Of a stretch of 64,000 nt of DNA, positions 17,475 through 26,205 are shown in pieces (positions within the stretch are counted from its first letter, which is position 1; the number at the start of each line of letters is the position of its first letter). Origin of the DNA: CANGYM01 sp044372405 (GTDB taxonomy: Bacteria > Pseudomonadota > Alphaproteobacteria > JAJTHO01 > CANGYM01); assembly GCA_044372405.1 (NCBI GenBank), contig JBILRW010000001.1, positions 1 to 64,000 on the forward strand, written 5' to 3'. The notes under the pieces were generated by a model. That model was not told the DNA's origin. It saw nothing but the letters and a program-made list of their open reading frames with translations, and did no database searches. Position numbers and translations under genes: made by a program.

Positions 17475-17557
17475 GACTCTTTTGCCGACCGGTATGTTTT
17501 GCCGGTTCAACCCGTCCATGTAGGACTCAACCATGCACGTAGCAAGGAGCTATCATT

Positions 17558-19540
17558 ATGCCTAGTATCTTAACCAATATCGCCGCTGAAGGCGCCAATG
17601 CCAATATCAACATCCACTCGCGCAATGCTGCCGCCAGTGTGGGTAAATTATCGTCGGGTTCCCGGATTGTCCGTCCTGCCGATGACGCCGCGTCACTTGC
17701 CATTTCAAACAAATTAAAATCCAACATTGCCACATTGAGCCAGGCCAAAATCAACGCCGGCCAAACATCGTCTTTGCTGCAAATCGCCGGTGGGGGTGTG
17801 TCCCGGATCAGTGAAATCTTGACCCGTCTGAAAACCCTGTCCACCCAGGCCGTGAATGGAACCTTGTCTAACTCTGAACGTCTGATTTCCCAGGAAGAAT
17901 TCAGCGAATTGATCAAAGAGGTCGATAACACCGTCAACCAGACCCAGTTGAACGGGATTAAACTGTTGGCGGGGAATGCCAATGCGTCATTTAGTGCAGG
18001 CACCAATGTTGATGCTTCTGGTATCGTTAACAGTGGTTTACAAACCATTACGGGAGCTCGCTTTGATGAGAGTAGTATTGCCCTTAGTAACTATACAGGT
18101 GCCGTTGAGGGTACGGTTAATGATGTTCGTGTCACCCGCAATGATGCCAACACCAATTATGTTATCGAAATTGATTTGAAAAATGGTGCTCAAACGGAAA
18201 CCTTCCGGGCAGAAGTAGGCCAAACAACGGCGGCAAGTAGCATTATACAATTCAAAAGCACAACGAACGATAACAACGGATTCACCGCTGTGAACGGTGT
18301 GGCTGCACTGGTTGCCACCGCAGGTACAGAAACGGTTTTGGAAAACGAATTAAGTCAAATTCTGGGTGTGGGTACCGGTGCCAGCGAGGTTGTCTTCCGA
18401 TCTGCCAACATCACAGAAAGTGCCAATGCTTTCCGGTCGGATGTTACAGCGGTATCCAGTACAGTAGGTAGCACAGAATATGCTGCGGAAACAACTGACG
18501 CTGGCACAACAACCAGCACTGATACAATAACCATTGTAGGCAGCAAAGGAACAGCCACCACTGCAACACTTTCTGGAACAGATACTGTTGGAGATATCAG
18601 AGACCTTATTAACAGCATTTCCGAACAAACGGGAGTGGCTGCGACAATCAAGGACACGGATGGTGATGGAACACTGAATTTGGTTGTGTATTCCTTAGAT
18701 CCCTCAGAAACATTTACCATTAGTAACGGCGCAGGCACACCTTTGGCTGCTGTTGGGATCACAACGGGATCAACCTCCACAGCTCAAACTGCCGGTGGCT
18801 ATAGTAATATCCTATCCGCATCCAGTGGCACACCCTCTGGTACGTACACTCTGACATCCAGTTTTGATTCTGCCGTGGACACAACCACGTTCCGCATTCA
18901 GGATCAAAAGGGTCAGGTGTATGAAGCGGTGGTTGAGGATGTGTCCGATCTGGCAGATGATACCAATTTAACAAAGGTATCGTTCAGTAACGGCGTTGAG
19001 TTTACCTTCACCAATGATCAGCTTCGCAAAACATCCTCCACACTTGCAGCGGACGAAACGTTCAAACAGGTTACCTTTGGATCCAACAATTACGAGTTTA
19101 GGTTTGATGTGGAAAAATCCGGCAACGTGTCCGTCACCACCCAGATCGGTCTGGATGCGTATCAGGACTTGATCACCGTGGCGCTGGATTCAGTATCGAC
19201 GGAGGCCCTGAACATCACCGATGCCAATGGATCCAACCTGATTTCCATTGACACCAGTGCCAATGCGCAGGCAGCCCAGGGGGTTATTGATGATGCCATC
19301 GATATCGTCAACAAAAACACCGCGAAAATCGGGGCCCTGCAAAGCCGGTTTACCCAGATCGACACCAACCTGACCACCGTTATTGAAAACAGTAACGCGG
19401 CCAATGGTCAGTTTGTCGATGTGGACTTTGCGGCGGAATCCAGTAACTTTACCAAAAACAACACCCTGTTGCAGGCTGCCGTGGCTGTTGCCGCCCAGGC
19501 CAACCAGCAGTCCCAGCAGTTGCTGCGTCTGATTAGTTAA
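17558..19540 (+). CDS. flagellin, long form with extended central region
   Basis: A 660-residue filament protein, roughly twice the length of minimal alphaproteobacterial flagellins. The N-terminal D0/D1 part is about residues 1-145 (GKLSSGSRIVRPADDAASLA, QTSSLLQIAGGGVSRISEIL). The C-terminal D1/D0 part is about 560-660 (GALQSRFTQIDTNLTTVIEN, LLQAAVAVAAQANQQSQQLL). The middle 150-560 is Thr/Ser/Ala-rich and variable; around 320-410 it resembles the flagellin hook-IN motif (TVGDIRDLINSISEQTGVAA). AAGGAG lies 8 bases before the ATG. A sigma-54 promoter is upstream and a terminator downstream. No flaF or flbT neighbours are present. Confidence 0.95.
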   Translation: MPSILTNIAAEGANANINIHSRNAAASVGKLSSGSRIVRPADDAASLAISNKLKSNIATLSQAKINAGQTSSLLQIAGGGVSRISEILTRLKTLSTQAVNGTLSNSERLISQEEFSELIKEVDNTVNQTQLNGIKLLAGNANASFSAGTNVDASGIVNSGLQTITGARFDESSIALSNYTGAVEGTVNDVRVTRNDANTNYVIEIDLKNGAQTETFRAEVGQTTAASSIIQFKSTTNDNNGFTAVNGVAALVATAGTETVLENELSQILGVGTGASEVVFRSANITESANAFRSDVTAVSSTVGSTEYAAETTDAGTTTSTDTITIVGSKGTATTATLSGTDTVGDIRDLINSISEQTGVAATIKDTDGDGTLNLVVYSLDPSETFTISNGAGTPLAAVGITTGSTSTAQTAGGYSNILSASSGTPSGTYTLTSSFDSAVDTTTFRIQDQKGQVYEAVVEDVSDLADDTNLTKVSFSNGVEFTFTNDQLRKTSSTLAADETFKQVTFGSNNYEFRFDVEKSGNVSVTTQIGLDAYQDLITVALDSVSTEALNITDANGSNLISIDTSANAQAAQGVIDDAIDIVNKNTAKIGALQSRFTQIDTNLTTVIENSNAANGQFVDVDFAAESSNFTKNNTLLQAAVAVAAQANQQSQQLLRLIS

Positions 19541-19560
19541 TCCTTGGGTCCTAAGTCACG

Positions 19561-19596
19561 CCCCCGGAGAGGTTTTCCTTTCCGGGGGTTTTTTTA
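19561..19596 (+). terminator. intrinsic terminator of flagellin
   Basis: The stem CCCCCGGA (19561-19568) and TCCGGGGG (19581-19588) is followed at once by seven Ts. It lies 20 bases after the flagellin stop. Confidence 0.9.
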
Positions 19597-19612
19597 TTTT
19601 CAGGCCCCCAAA

Positions 19613-19628
19613 TGTGACATATGTCACA
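19613..19628. promoter_or_regulatory. CRP-type palindrome TGTGACATATGTCACA
   Basis: This is an exact TGTGA-N6-TCACA site and lies inside a perfect 20-bp palindrome (19611-19630 region). Its centre is 65 bases before the ATG of the small gene at 19686. If TAGGAT at 19650-19655 is the -10 box, the site is centred near -41.5, the usual class II activator position. A near-identical site is at 28304-28319. The Crp/Fnr regulator at 46789 has a matching RETVxR recognition helix. Confidence 0.65.
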
Positions 19629-19685
19629 TTTTTTTTGTCTTTTCTGGGGTAGGATGGGGATAAGGTTTGAAAAGAGGGGTTTTTT

Positions 19686-19946
19686 ATGGCAGGTGCAACA
19701 ATTCTCGATTTGATGAATAAAAAGGATTTGAATGTCCTTAGTGAGGGCGTTAAATCCGGTGATCCTGTAGCTGTCGCTTTTCTTGAAGCCTGTTTTGATC
19801 TTGAACTTGAAAACACCGTGCCCGGCACAGAAGAGGCAACCGCAGCAATGGTGTTGGCATCCTTTGAAAGAGCCCTTGGGTTAGACCAGGAAAGCCAAGC
19901 CGACACCCTGGCTGCCTTGCAAAACGCGTCTTCTCTTTCCCTCTAA
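19686..19946 (+). CDS. hypothetical small protein under a CRP-type site
   Basis: An 86-residue, acidic, probably helical cytoplasmic protein with no family I recognise (ILDLMNKKDLNVLSEGVKSG, then FLEACFDLELENTVPGTEEA). It has no signal peptide or TM segment. GAGGGG lies 7 bases before the ATG across a T-run. It follows the flagellin terminator, so it has its own promoter, and repeat A copy 2 follows its stop. The flagellar position may be incidental. Confidence 0.7.
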   Translation: MAGATILDLMNKKDLNVLSEGVKSGDPVAVAFLEACFDLELENTVPGTEEATAAMVLASFERALGLDQESQADTLAALQNASSLSL

Positions 19947-19973
19947 CAGGAACCTCTAAAAACCTCAGTTTCT

Positions 19974-20060
19974 CGTCATTGCGAGCCTCCGTAGGAGGCG
20001 TGGCAATCCAGTCTTTCTGGTTCTGGCATTTCTGGATTGCTTCGCTGCGCTCGCAATGAC
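19974..20060. repeat. intergenic repeat A, copy 2
   Basis: Same orientation and ends as the copy at 17053-17139; only the central 20 bases differ (loop region). It lies between the small gene at 19686 and the convergent moxR gene, ending 15 bases before the moxR stop codon, so it may serve as a bidirectional transcript end. Confidence 0.85.
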
Positions 20061-20074
20061 GATTGATAGGTGCT

Positions 20075-21046
20075 CTAACCCACCCTCCCCACCACCACCT
20101 GAATCACATCATCAATCCCCACCCCCTCCCGCACGGCCTGATGATTCAGGCCAATACGGTGACGCAGGACCGACGGGGCCAGGACCACCATATCCTCCAC
20201 CGTGGGCGAAAACCGTCCGTCAATCAACGCCCGTGCCCGGGTGGCCAGCATCAAGGCCTGCCCCGCCCGAATCCCTGCGCCATACGCCACACAGCGACGC
20301 ACAACCTCGGGGGCGGAGGGGCTTTCCGGGCGCGTGGCCTGGCACAGGGCGACAATGGCCTGCACCACGGCTTGACCCAGTGGCATGGCATGGACCGTGG
20401 CCTGGAGGTGACGCGTTTGATCCGCTGTTAGCACAGGGACCAGAGGGGGCTCCTCCCCCGTTGTGGTGGCAATTAAAATGGCTTCTTCGGTTTTCGGATC
20501 GGGATAATCCATCTGAATGTGGGCCAAAAAACGGTCCAGCTGGGCCTCTGGCAATGGATACGTCCCCAAATGTTCCAGGGGGTTTTGCGTGGCCAGCACA
20601 TGAAACGGCGCGGGCAGGGGATACGTTTTCCCGGCCACCGTCACGGCCTTTTCCTGCATGGCCTGCAGCAAGGCCGACTGCGTCCGGGGACTGGCCCGAT
20701 TGATTTCATCCACCAGCAGGATATTGGTAAAGACAGGCCCGGGGACAAACCGAAACGGCTGCGGCGCGCTCTCTTCATAAACTTCGCTGCCCAAAATGTC
20801 GGACGGCATCAAATCCGGCGTACACTGCACCCGGGCCATGGACAGCCCCAACAATTCCGCCATACACGCCGCCAGTTTGGTTTTGGCCAGCCCGGGCATC
20901 CCCACCATCAGGGCATGACCGCCGGATAAAATCGTGGTCAGCAAGTGGGACAACGTCGCATCCTGTCCCAAAATATGACGACGCATTTCAGAAAGAACCG
21001 CGCGGGCGGAGGCAGCCGCAGCCTGGATTTCGGGGACATCAACCAT
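20075..21046 (-). CDS. MoxR-family AAA+ ATPase
   Basis: A 323-residue chaperone-like ATPase. Walker A is GMPGLAKTKLA (about 48-58), Walker B LLVDEINRASPRTQ (about 113-126), sensor 1 LATQNP (about 150-155), and a C-terminal AAA lid ends the protein. MoxR proteins usually act with VWA-domain partners to mature metalloenzymes or membrane complexes. In many Alphaproteobacteria the next genes are DUF58 and VWA genes; here the downstream side is a repeat and the upstream side is a divergent gene, so the partners are not visible. Confidence 0.9.
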   Translation of the reverse strand: MVDVPEIQAAAASARAVLSEMRRHILGQDATLSHLLTTILSGGHALMVGMPGLAKTKLAACMAELLGLSMARVQCTPDLMPSDILGSEVYEESAPQPFRFVPGPVFTNILLVDEINRASPRTQSALLQAMQEKAVTVAGKTYPLPAPFHVLATQNPLEHLGTYPLPEAQLDRFLAHIQMDYPDPKTEEAILIATTTGEEPPLVPVLTADQTRHLQATVHAMPLGQAVVQAIVALCQATRPESPSAPEVVRRCVAYGAGIRAGQALMLATRARALIDGRFSPTVEDMVVLAPSVLRHRIGLNHQAVREGVGIDDVIQVVVGRVG

Positions 21047-21105
21047 TGGCGAATCAAACGGGGTTATGTTAGGGTTAGGCCCAACCTATACCAGACAAGG
21101 TCCAA

Positions 21106-21354
21106 ATGCTGAACAAAATTCTTTCCCTCCTCATCCCCCTGATTCTGCCGTGGATTCTGGCCTGGCTGGGGGATCGGCTGGTGACCTGGATCCGCGCGCG
21201 CCGCCCCGTAAAACCCGCCATGAAAATTATCGACGTTCCCATCACCCCCCGCCCCTGGTGGGCCCGAAAACGCACATTGTGGCTGAGCGCGGCCAGTTTG
21301 TTGCTGTTGCTCCTCTCGCTGGGCTACGCCGCCCAAACGGGTATGCGGTTTTAA
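21106..21354 (+). CDS. small membrane protein, DUF6111-like
   Basis: An 82-residue protein with hydrophobic segments at about residues 5-20 and 58-76 joined by a basic linker (WIRARRPVKPAMKI). Alphaproteobacteria often carry a small two-TM protein (DUF6111) just before the CCA-adding enzyme gene; position and shape fit, but I cannot confirm the family. It ends 2 bases before the cca start, so the two are probably co-translated. Confidence 0.6.
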   Translation: MLNKILSLLIPLILPWILAWLGDRLVTWIRARRPVKPAMKIIDVPITPRPWWARKRTLWLSAASLLLLLLSLGYAAQTGMRF

Positions 21355-21356
21355 GT

Positions 21357-22460
21357 ATGCACCCCCTGGATTCCGCCCCCAAAATTTTTGAGGCCCTGGG
21401 TACGGACACCACCCGCATGGTGGGGGGGTGCGTTCGAAATACGTTGATGGGATACCCCGTCACCGATGTGGATTTCGCCACCACCCTAACGCCGGACCAA
21501 GTCGTTTCGAAATTGCAACATCATGGCCTAAAGGCCCAGGATCGCTACGCCCGCTATGGCACCATTGTCGCGTATACCCATGGACATACCTATGAAATCA
21601 CGACGCTGCGGTCTGACCATGCCACCGATGGCCGGTATGCCGATGTCATCTTTACAATATCATGGGAACAGGACGCCCAGCGCCGGGATTTTACCATGAA
21701 TGCCCTCTATCAAGACGCCGGCGGCACCGTGCATGATCCCTTGCTGGGTATGGAAGATTTGAAAGCCCGTTTTGTGCGCTTTATCGGCAATCCCGAGGAG
21801 CGCATTATCGAGGACCACCTGCGCATTCTCCGCTATATGCGTATGGCGGCCTGGTACCAGGCGGCGGATGTGCCCCTTTCCGAAGAGGCCTTGCTCGCCT
21901 GTACCCAAAACCGCCACCGCCTGGCCACCTTATCCGCCGAGCGCATCATGGCGGAAACCCTGAAACTGCTGGCCGCCCCCCACATGCCCCGGATGCTGGC
22001 TGTGATGAAGCAAGGCACCATCACCGCGCCCCATCTGCCGGCCTTTTACGCCGATGAACGGGCAGCGCGTCTGATGATGTTTTTTGATTTACCCGTGGAT
22101 CCGGCCCGGGCGTCGCTGTTGGTTTTGTGCCAAGAACCTGAAAAAGTCTTAACCACCTGGCCCCTGACCCGCCCGCAACGCCGCTGGTTTCAGCATGCCT
22201 TAACCGGCGAAGATTGGGATTCATCCGAAAGCCTTCTGGCCCGGGCCCTTTCCACCGAAGCCGACGATGCCGCCGCCCGCGCTTTATTTCATCAATGGGT
22301 TAGCCGCCGCACGCCGCCCCTAAACGCCCAAGATTTACTGGCCGCAGGCGTGCCCCATGGGCCGGAGCTCTCGGGCTGTCTCAAACTGGCGCAACGCCTC
22401 TGGCAGCGTGATGCGGGGATGACGCGGGGGGATTTGCTCGCGCGGGTGCTGGGGGTTTGA
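21357..22460 (+). CDS. cca: CCA-adding enzyme / poly(A) polymerase family nucleotidyltransferase
   Basis: A 367-residue enzyme that adds or repairs the 3' CCA of tRNAs. The ATG at 21357 (MHPLDSAPKIF) is chosen because the frame further upstream overlaps the small gene at 21106 and does not look like protein. The nucleotidyltransferase head has RMVGGCVRNTLMG (family GGxVRD, here ending N) and the metal-binding DVDFAT. The RRDFTMNALYQD motif near 105-115 and the RNA-binding lid (GNPEERIIEDHLRILRYMRM) follow. Confidence 0.9.
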   Translation: MHPLDSAPKIFEALGTDTTRMVGGCVRNTLMGYPVTDVDFATTLTPDQVVSKLQHHGLKAQDRYARYGTIVAYTHGHTYEITTLRSDHATDGRYADVIFTISWEQDAQRRDFTMNALYQDAGGTVHDPLLGMEDLKARFVRFIGNPEERIIEDHLRILRYMRMAAWYQAADVPLSEEALLACTQNRHRLATLSAERIMAETLKLLAAPHMPRMLAVMKQGTITAPHLPAFYADERAARLMMFFDLPVDPARASLLVLCQEPEKVLTTWPLTRPQRRWFQHALTGEDWDSSESLLARALSTEADDAAARALFHQWVSRRTPPLNAQDLLAAGVPHGPELSGCLKLAQRLWQRDAGMTRGDLLARVLGV

Positions 22461-22471
22461 CAATTCGGTCT

Positions 22472-22921
22472 TTATCCTGGAAAATTTTCCTCACTGCCCT
22501 CTTGATCCAGGCCATTATGAATCTTAATTAACGTCTCAACTTTTTGCATTAAGTCGTTAACTTTTTGAGCAAGAGCTTGTAATTTTTTGAGCACGGCATC
22601 TTTTTCCACGTCGTGAATGCTGTGTTTTAACAAGCAAAAGGCAAAAAATGTTTTTACATGCAACCAATTGCGAATCGTTCTTGAAGCGGCATCGTTCAGT
22701 TCATTTGAGAAATCACTGTAGGAAAGATCTGCTTCTGTGTAGCGGATCACAATTTGTGCATTATACAAAAACCAGTAAATAAATTCTTTGTAATTAATGT
22801 CTGGCTCTAACTCTGCGGCCTCTTCGGAAAAAAAATCATGGATCTCTCCAAAGTCTATAAGGGCTTGAACAAACCACTGGTCTTCTAATAAGGGGGTATC
22901 TTTATTTTTCTTAGATGCCAT
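22472..22921 (-). CDS. hypothetical helical protein
   Basis: A protein of about 149 residues from the ATG at 22919-22921, which has GAGGG about 10 bases upstream; a longer TTG-initiated form would begin at 22966. It is AT-rich against its neighbours. The protein is acidic and helical with a C-terminal coiled coil (VLKKLQALAQKVNDLMQKVE). No TM segment. I recognise no family. It is convergent with cca and divergent from the tRNA-Ser gene, a typical place for acquired genes. Confidence 0.6.
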   Translation of the reverse strand: MASKKNKDTPLLEDQWFVQALIDFGEIHDFFSEEAAELEPDINYKEFIYWFLYNAQIVIRYTEADLSYSDFSNELNDAASRTIRNWLHVKTFFAFCLLKHSIHDVEKDAVLKKLQALAQKVNDLMQKVETLIKIHNGLDQEGSEENFPG

Positions 22922-23048
22922 ACGAACAATTCCCTCATAAACATACAAGCCTAATGAAGATACCAAGCCCCTGTTAAAAAATCAATAATTCAAAATTTAT
23001 GGGCATTTGACAAGCCCCCCCACCCTGAATTAGGATACCCCCCTTAAC

Positions 23049-23138
23049 GGATGGGTGGCAGAGCGGTTGAATGCACCGGTCTTGAAAACCGGCAACGTCG
23101 CAAGGCGTTCGTGGGTTCAAATCCCACCCCATCCGCCA
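23049..23138 (+). tRNA. tRNA-Ser (anticodon UGA)
   Basis: A 90-base class II tRNA. The 7-bp acceptor stem GGATGGG pairs with CCCATCC. The anticodon stem ACCGG/CCGGC frames a loop carrying TGA. A long variable arm follows, then GTGGG-TTCAAAT-CCCAC as T arm. The CCA end is encoded (23136-23138). pgi starts about 20 bases later. Confidence 0.96.
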
Positions 23139-23158
23139 AAATGATGGGTTTTTTTCGG

Positions 23159-24379
23159 ATGATGTCTTTTTCTTTTTCCCCGCAGCCTGTATTAACGGCC
23201 GCCCATGAAAAGCAGCTGTCGGTGGCCTATGATGATTTGCGCCACCAGATTGCCGAGGGGGCGCTGGCCTGTCTGGACATACCACGGTGCCAGGACGCCC
23301 TTAATCACCCTGATGTGGGGGATGCCAAGCATCGCTTAAGCACGGGCGAGACCTTGGTTATTGTGGGCGTGGGGGGATCCAGCCTGAGTGCGCGGTTGCT
23401 GGATCGTTTCGCATCCCTAACGTTTCCTGATGCCCGCCGCCCTGCCCTGGTGTATTGGGATCGGATTGAGCCGTATCATCTGGCGGGGCAATTGCGGCAC
23501 CTGGACATGATCCAGGCGCGGTTTTTGATTGTCTCAAAATCGGGGGACACACTGGAAACCCTGGTTCTGACGGCGTTTTTAGAGGAAGCCGCGCAAAAAG
23601 CCAAGGTTTCCCTGGCAGATCGCGCGGTTGTGATTACGGAGGCGCGGCCCAACCGTCTTCGTGACTGGGCGCAGCAGCGGGGCATCCCAACCCTGCCCCA
23701 TGATTCGGATATTGGCGGGCGGTTTTCGTTTTTTTCCTTGGTGGGTATGCTGCCGGCGTTGTGTTTGGGCCTTTCACCCCAGGCGATTTTTGAGGGGGCC
23801 AGGGCTTATCTCCAGACCTTAAAACCCCAGGATGATCTTTATCGTAGCGTGGCGTGGCACGTGCAGCACGAGGCCAAAAGCACCCACGTTCTGTTCACCT
23901 ACGCCGAGCGTCTGTCCGATTTTGCCCGCTGGCACCGCCAGTTATGGGCGGAAAGCCTGGGCAAGGACCGCAACGGCACCACGCCCACCGTGGGCACCGG
24001 TAGCTTGGACCAGCACAGCCAGCTGCAAATGTACCTGGATGGGCGGAAGGATAAACTCTTCACGTTCCTGGTGGAATCCTACGGGCAAAGGGGCCCGACG
24101 CTGGAGGGGCCCAACCCCCTGATGGCGGGCATTGAGGCCACAGAGGCCGCCGTGATTTATCACGCCCAGCAACAGGCCACCATGGATGTGATCCACGAAC
24201 GCGGGCACCCCACGCGGGTGATGACCTTTAATCCCCTGGATCAGGCCAGTTTGGGGGCCGCCGCCGCCCATTTCATCGCCGAAACCCTGCTCACCGCCGC
24301 CATGTGGAACATCCCCCCCTTTGGCCAACCCGCCGTGGAGGAGGGAAAACAGAAAACCTTGGCGTTTTTAAAGAGGTGA
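23159..24379 (+). CDS. pgi: glucose-6-phosphate isomerase
   Basis: A 406-residue enzyme interconverting glucose 6-phosphate and fructose 6-phosphate. Visible are IVGVGGSSLSARLL (about 67-80), the sugar-phosphate motif VSKSGDTLETL (about 125-135), GGRFSFFSLVGMLPAL, and the catalytic region ESLGKDRNGTTPTVGTGSLD followed by QHSQLQMYLDG. It belongs to the short bacterial form. The frame is open back through the tRNA, but a real start lies at ATG 23159 or 23162. ATG 23141 is also possible. Confidence 0.93.
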   Translation: MMSFSFSPQPVLTAAHEKQLSVAYDDLRHQIAEGALACLDIPRCQDALNHPDVGDAKHRLSTGETLVIVGVGGSSLSARLLDRFASLTFPDARRPALVYWDRIEPYHLAGQLRHLDMIQARFLIVSKSGDTLETLVLTAFLEEAAQKAKVSLADRAVVITEARPNRLRDWAQQRGIPTLPHDSDIGGRFSFFSLVGMLPALCLGLSPQAIFEGARAYLQTLKPQDDLYRSVAWHVQHEAKSTHVLFTYAERLSDFARWHRQLWAESLGKDRNGTTPTVGTGSLDQHSQLQMYLDGRKDKLFTFLVESYGQRGPTLEGPNPLMAGIEATEAAVIYHAQQQATMDVIHERGHPTRVMTFNPLDQASLGAAAAHFIAETLLTAAMWNIPPFGQPAVEEGKQKTLAFLKR

Positions 24380-24394
24380 GGGGGGCTGCTACCC

Positions 24395-24658
24395 CTAACC
24401 CCACCGAATTTTACACCCCAAAATAATCAAGGACAGCAATAATGTCACGGCATTGGACGCCACCACGGGCGTGCTGCCAATTAAAATACCATACACCAGC
24501 CACGCCGCCACCCCCACACAAAACAAAACATACATGGCCAGGGAAATGGAACGGGTATCCTTGGTTTTCAGCACGTGCAAAACCTGGGGCACAAACGATA
24601 ACGTCGTGCACAGGGCGGCGAAGAAGCCGAGGAGAGACGTGAGATCAAAGGTTGTCAT
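24395..24658 (-). CDS. SemiSWEET-type sugar transporter (PQ-loop/MtN3 family)
   Basis: An 87-residue protein from the ATG at 24656-24658. Three TM helices form one triple-helix bundle: GFFAALCTTLSFVPQVLHVL with the PQ motif, then SISLAMYVLFCVGVAAWLVY, then ASNAVTLLLSLIILGCKI. Bacterial SemiSWEETs work as dimers and pass sugars by facilitated diffusion. An upstream in-frame extension runs into hldE and is rejected. It is convergent with pgi. Confidence 0.88.
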   Translation of the reverse strand: MTTFDLTSLLGFFAALCTTLSFVPQVLHVLKTKDTRSISLAMYVLFCVGVAAWLVYGILIGSTPVVASNAVTLLLSLIILGCKIRWG

Positions 24659-24726
24659 TCTGATTTTTCTTGGGTTTGTGGGATTTGGTAGTCTGCGATG
24701 CGGTTGGAGCCGTGAGAATTGATGTT

Positions 24727-26205
24727 TCACCCCACACTATAAGCCTCTTTGGCCCCCTGCACCCGCTCAATCATCCGGGTGGAACTATGCCCCGCCAGGG
24801 TCGGAAACACATCCACACGGCCCCCACGGGCCAGGATTTCCGGGGCGCCGACGATGGTGTCCAGGGTGTAATCGCCACCCTTGACCAGATAATCCGGGGC
24901 GATGGTGTGAATCAGGGCGGCGGGGGTGTCTTCGCCAAACAGCACCACGGCATCCACGGATTCCAGGGCGGCCAGGATTTTTTGGCGGGTCACTTCATCG
25001 TTGATGGGGCGGGTGGGGCCTTTTAGCCGTTTAACAGAGGCATCGCTGTTCACCCCCACAATCAAGCGGTCACACCGCGCCCGGGCAAAGGCCAAAAGCT
25101 GAACATGCCCCAGATGCAAAAGATCAAAACACCCGTTGGTAAAGCCCACGGACAGCCCCTGATCCCGCCAGGTTTTCACATAATCCTGGATATCGTCGGC
25201 ATCGGTAAGTTTTAAATCAGAAACCGTTTCGGGGTGCGTTTGGCGATAGGCCCGGCGCACCTCAAAGGGGGTCACGGTGGCCGTGCCCCGTTTCTGCACC
25301 ACCAAACCCGCCGCCGTATTGGCCAAATCCATGGCGGTTTCCAACGATTGCCCAACAGCCAAGGCCATGGCCAGAAACGCCACCACGGTATCCCCCGCCC
25401 CCGTCACGTCATACACCGACAAAGCCCGCGTGGGCCGGTGATAAATATGATGATCCCACAGGCCGGTCATGCCCTGTTCACTGCGGGTGGCCACCATCCC
25501 TTTCAGGTTGTGCTTTTTTATCAGAGATTGACAGGCAGCAATGACCTGATCATCGGTGGTAACGGGCATATCCGAGGCCTCCGCCAGTTCCTGACGGTTC
25601 GGCGTAATCAGCGTTGCACCCCGATATTTGCTGTAATCGTTACCCTTGGGATCCACAATCACGGGAATGTTTTGGGTTTTGGCCTCGGTTATCACAAATT
25701 GACAAACGCCCGGGGTTAGCAATCCCTTCCCATAATCGGAAAGGACGACGAGAGATGCCTGGGGTATGGCCTGCTTTAAAACCGCCATCACCGCCGCTTC
25801 TGTATCCGACATTAACGGATTTGTGCGTTCCTGATCCACACGCAAAACTTGTTTCGATTGCAAAACATAGCGGGTTTTCAGGGACGTTGGCCGCCCGTCT
25901 TCGGATAAGAAGATCGGGTGAATGGTTTTATAGGGGGCCAACTGATCGGCCAGGGTTTGCGCGGCGGGATCTTCCCCCCAAAGGCTGATCAGGGTGCACT
26001 GTCCCCCCATGGCGGCAATGTTGGCCGCGACGTTGGCGGCGCCGCCCAGGGAAAAAACAGCCTGCTGGTGTTCAAAAACGGGAATGGGGGCCTCCGGCGA
26101 TAACCGATGCGCCGTGCCGTAAACATATTGATCCAAAATCACATCGCCCAGGCACAAAACCCGCGCCTGAGTAAACATCTCAATGGAAAATCCGGAATCA
26201 GGCAT
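24727..26205 (-). CDS. hldE: bifunctional heptose 7-phosphate kinase / heptose 1-phosphate adenylyltransferase
   Basis: A 492-residue enzyme making ADP-heptose for the LPS inner core. The N-terminal PfkB/ribokinase domain (about 1-325) has LGGAANVAANIAAMGG near 52-67 and the catalytic DVTGAGDTVVAFLAMAL near 265-281. The C-terminal nucleotidyltransferase (about 355-492) begins GFTNGCFDLLHLGHVQLLAF, with the HxGH motif. Full length for HldE. It overlaps the end of pgk by 8 bases. Its presence implies an LPS with heptose core. Confidence 0.95.
   Translation of the reverse strand: MPDSGFSIEMFTQARVLCLGDVILDQYVYGTAHRLSPEAPIPVFEHQQAVFSLGGAANVAANIAAMGGQCTLISLWGEDPAAQTLADQLAPYKTIHPIFLSEDGRPTSLKTRYVLQSKQVLRVDQERTNPLMSDTEAAVMAVLKQAIPQASLVVLSDYGKGLLTPGVCQFVITEAKTQNIPVIVDPKGNDYSKYRGATLITPNRQELAEASDMPVTTDDQVIAACQSLIKKHNLKGMVATRSEQGMTGLWDHHIYHRPTRALSVYDVTGAGDTVVAFLAMALAVGQSLETAMDLANTAAGLVVQKRGTATVTPFEVRRAYRQTHPETVSDLKLTDADDIQDYVKTWRDQGLSVGFTNGCFDLLHLGHVQLLAFARARCDRLIVGVNSDASVKRLKGPTRPINDEVTRQKILAALESVDAVVLFGEDTPAALIHTIAPDYLVKGGDYTLDTIVGAPEILARGGRVDVFPTLAGHSSTRMIERVQGAKEAYSVG

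Noticed and set aside
17354..17542. 62-codon ORF before flagellin
   Set aside because: It runs across the sigma-54 promoter and has no ribosome-binding site.
21066..21356. Extended N-terminus for the CCA-adding enzyme
   Set aside because: The extra 97 codons overlap the small membrane-protein gene in another frame and have no protein-like pattern; the family start is at 21357.
23051..23158. Extended N-terminus for pgi
   Set aside because: The frame runs through the tRNA-Ser gene; it is open by chance.
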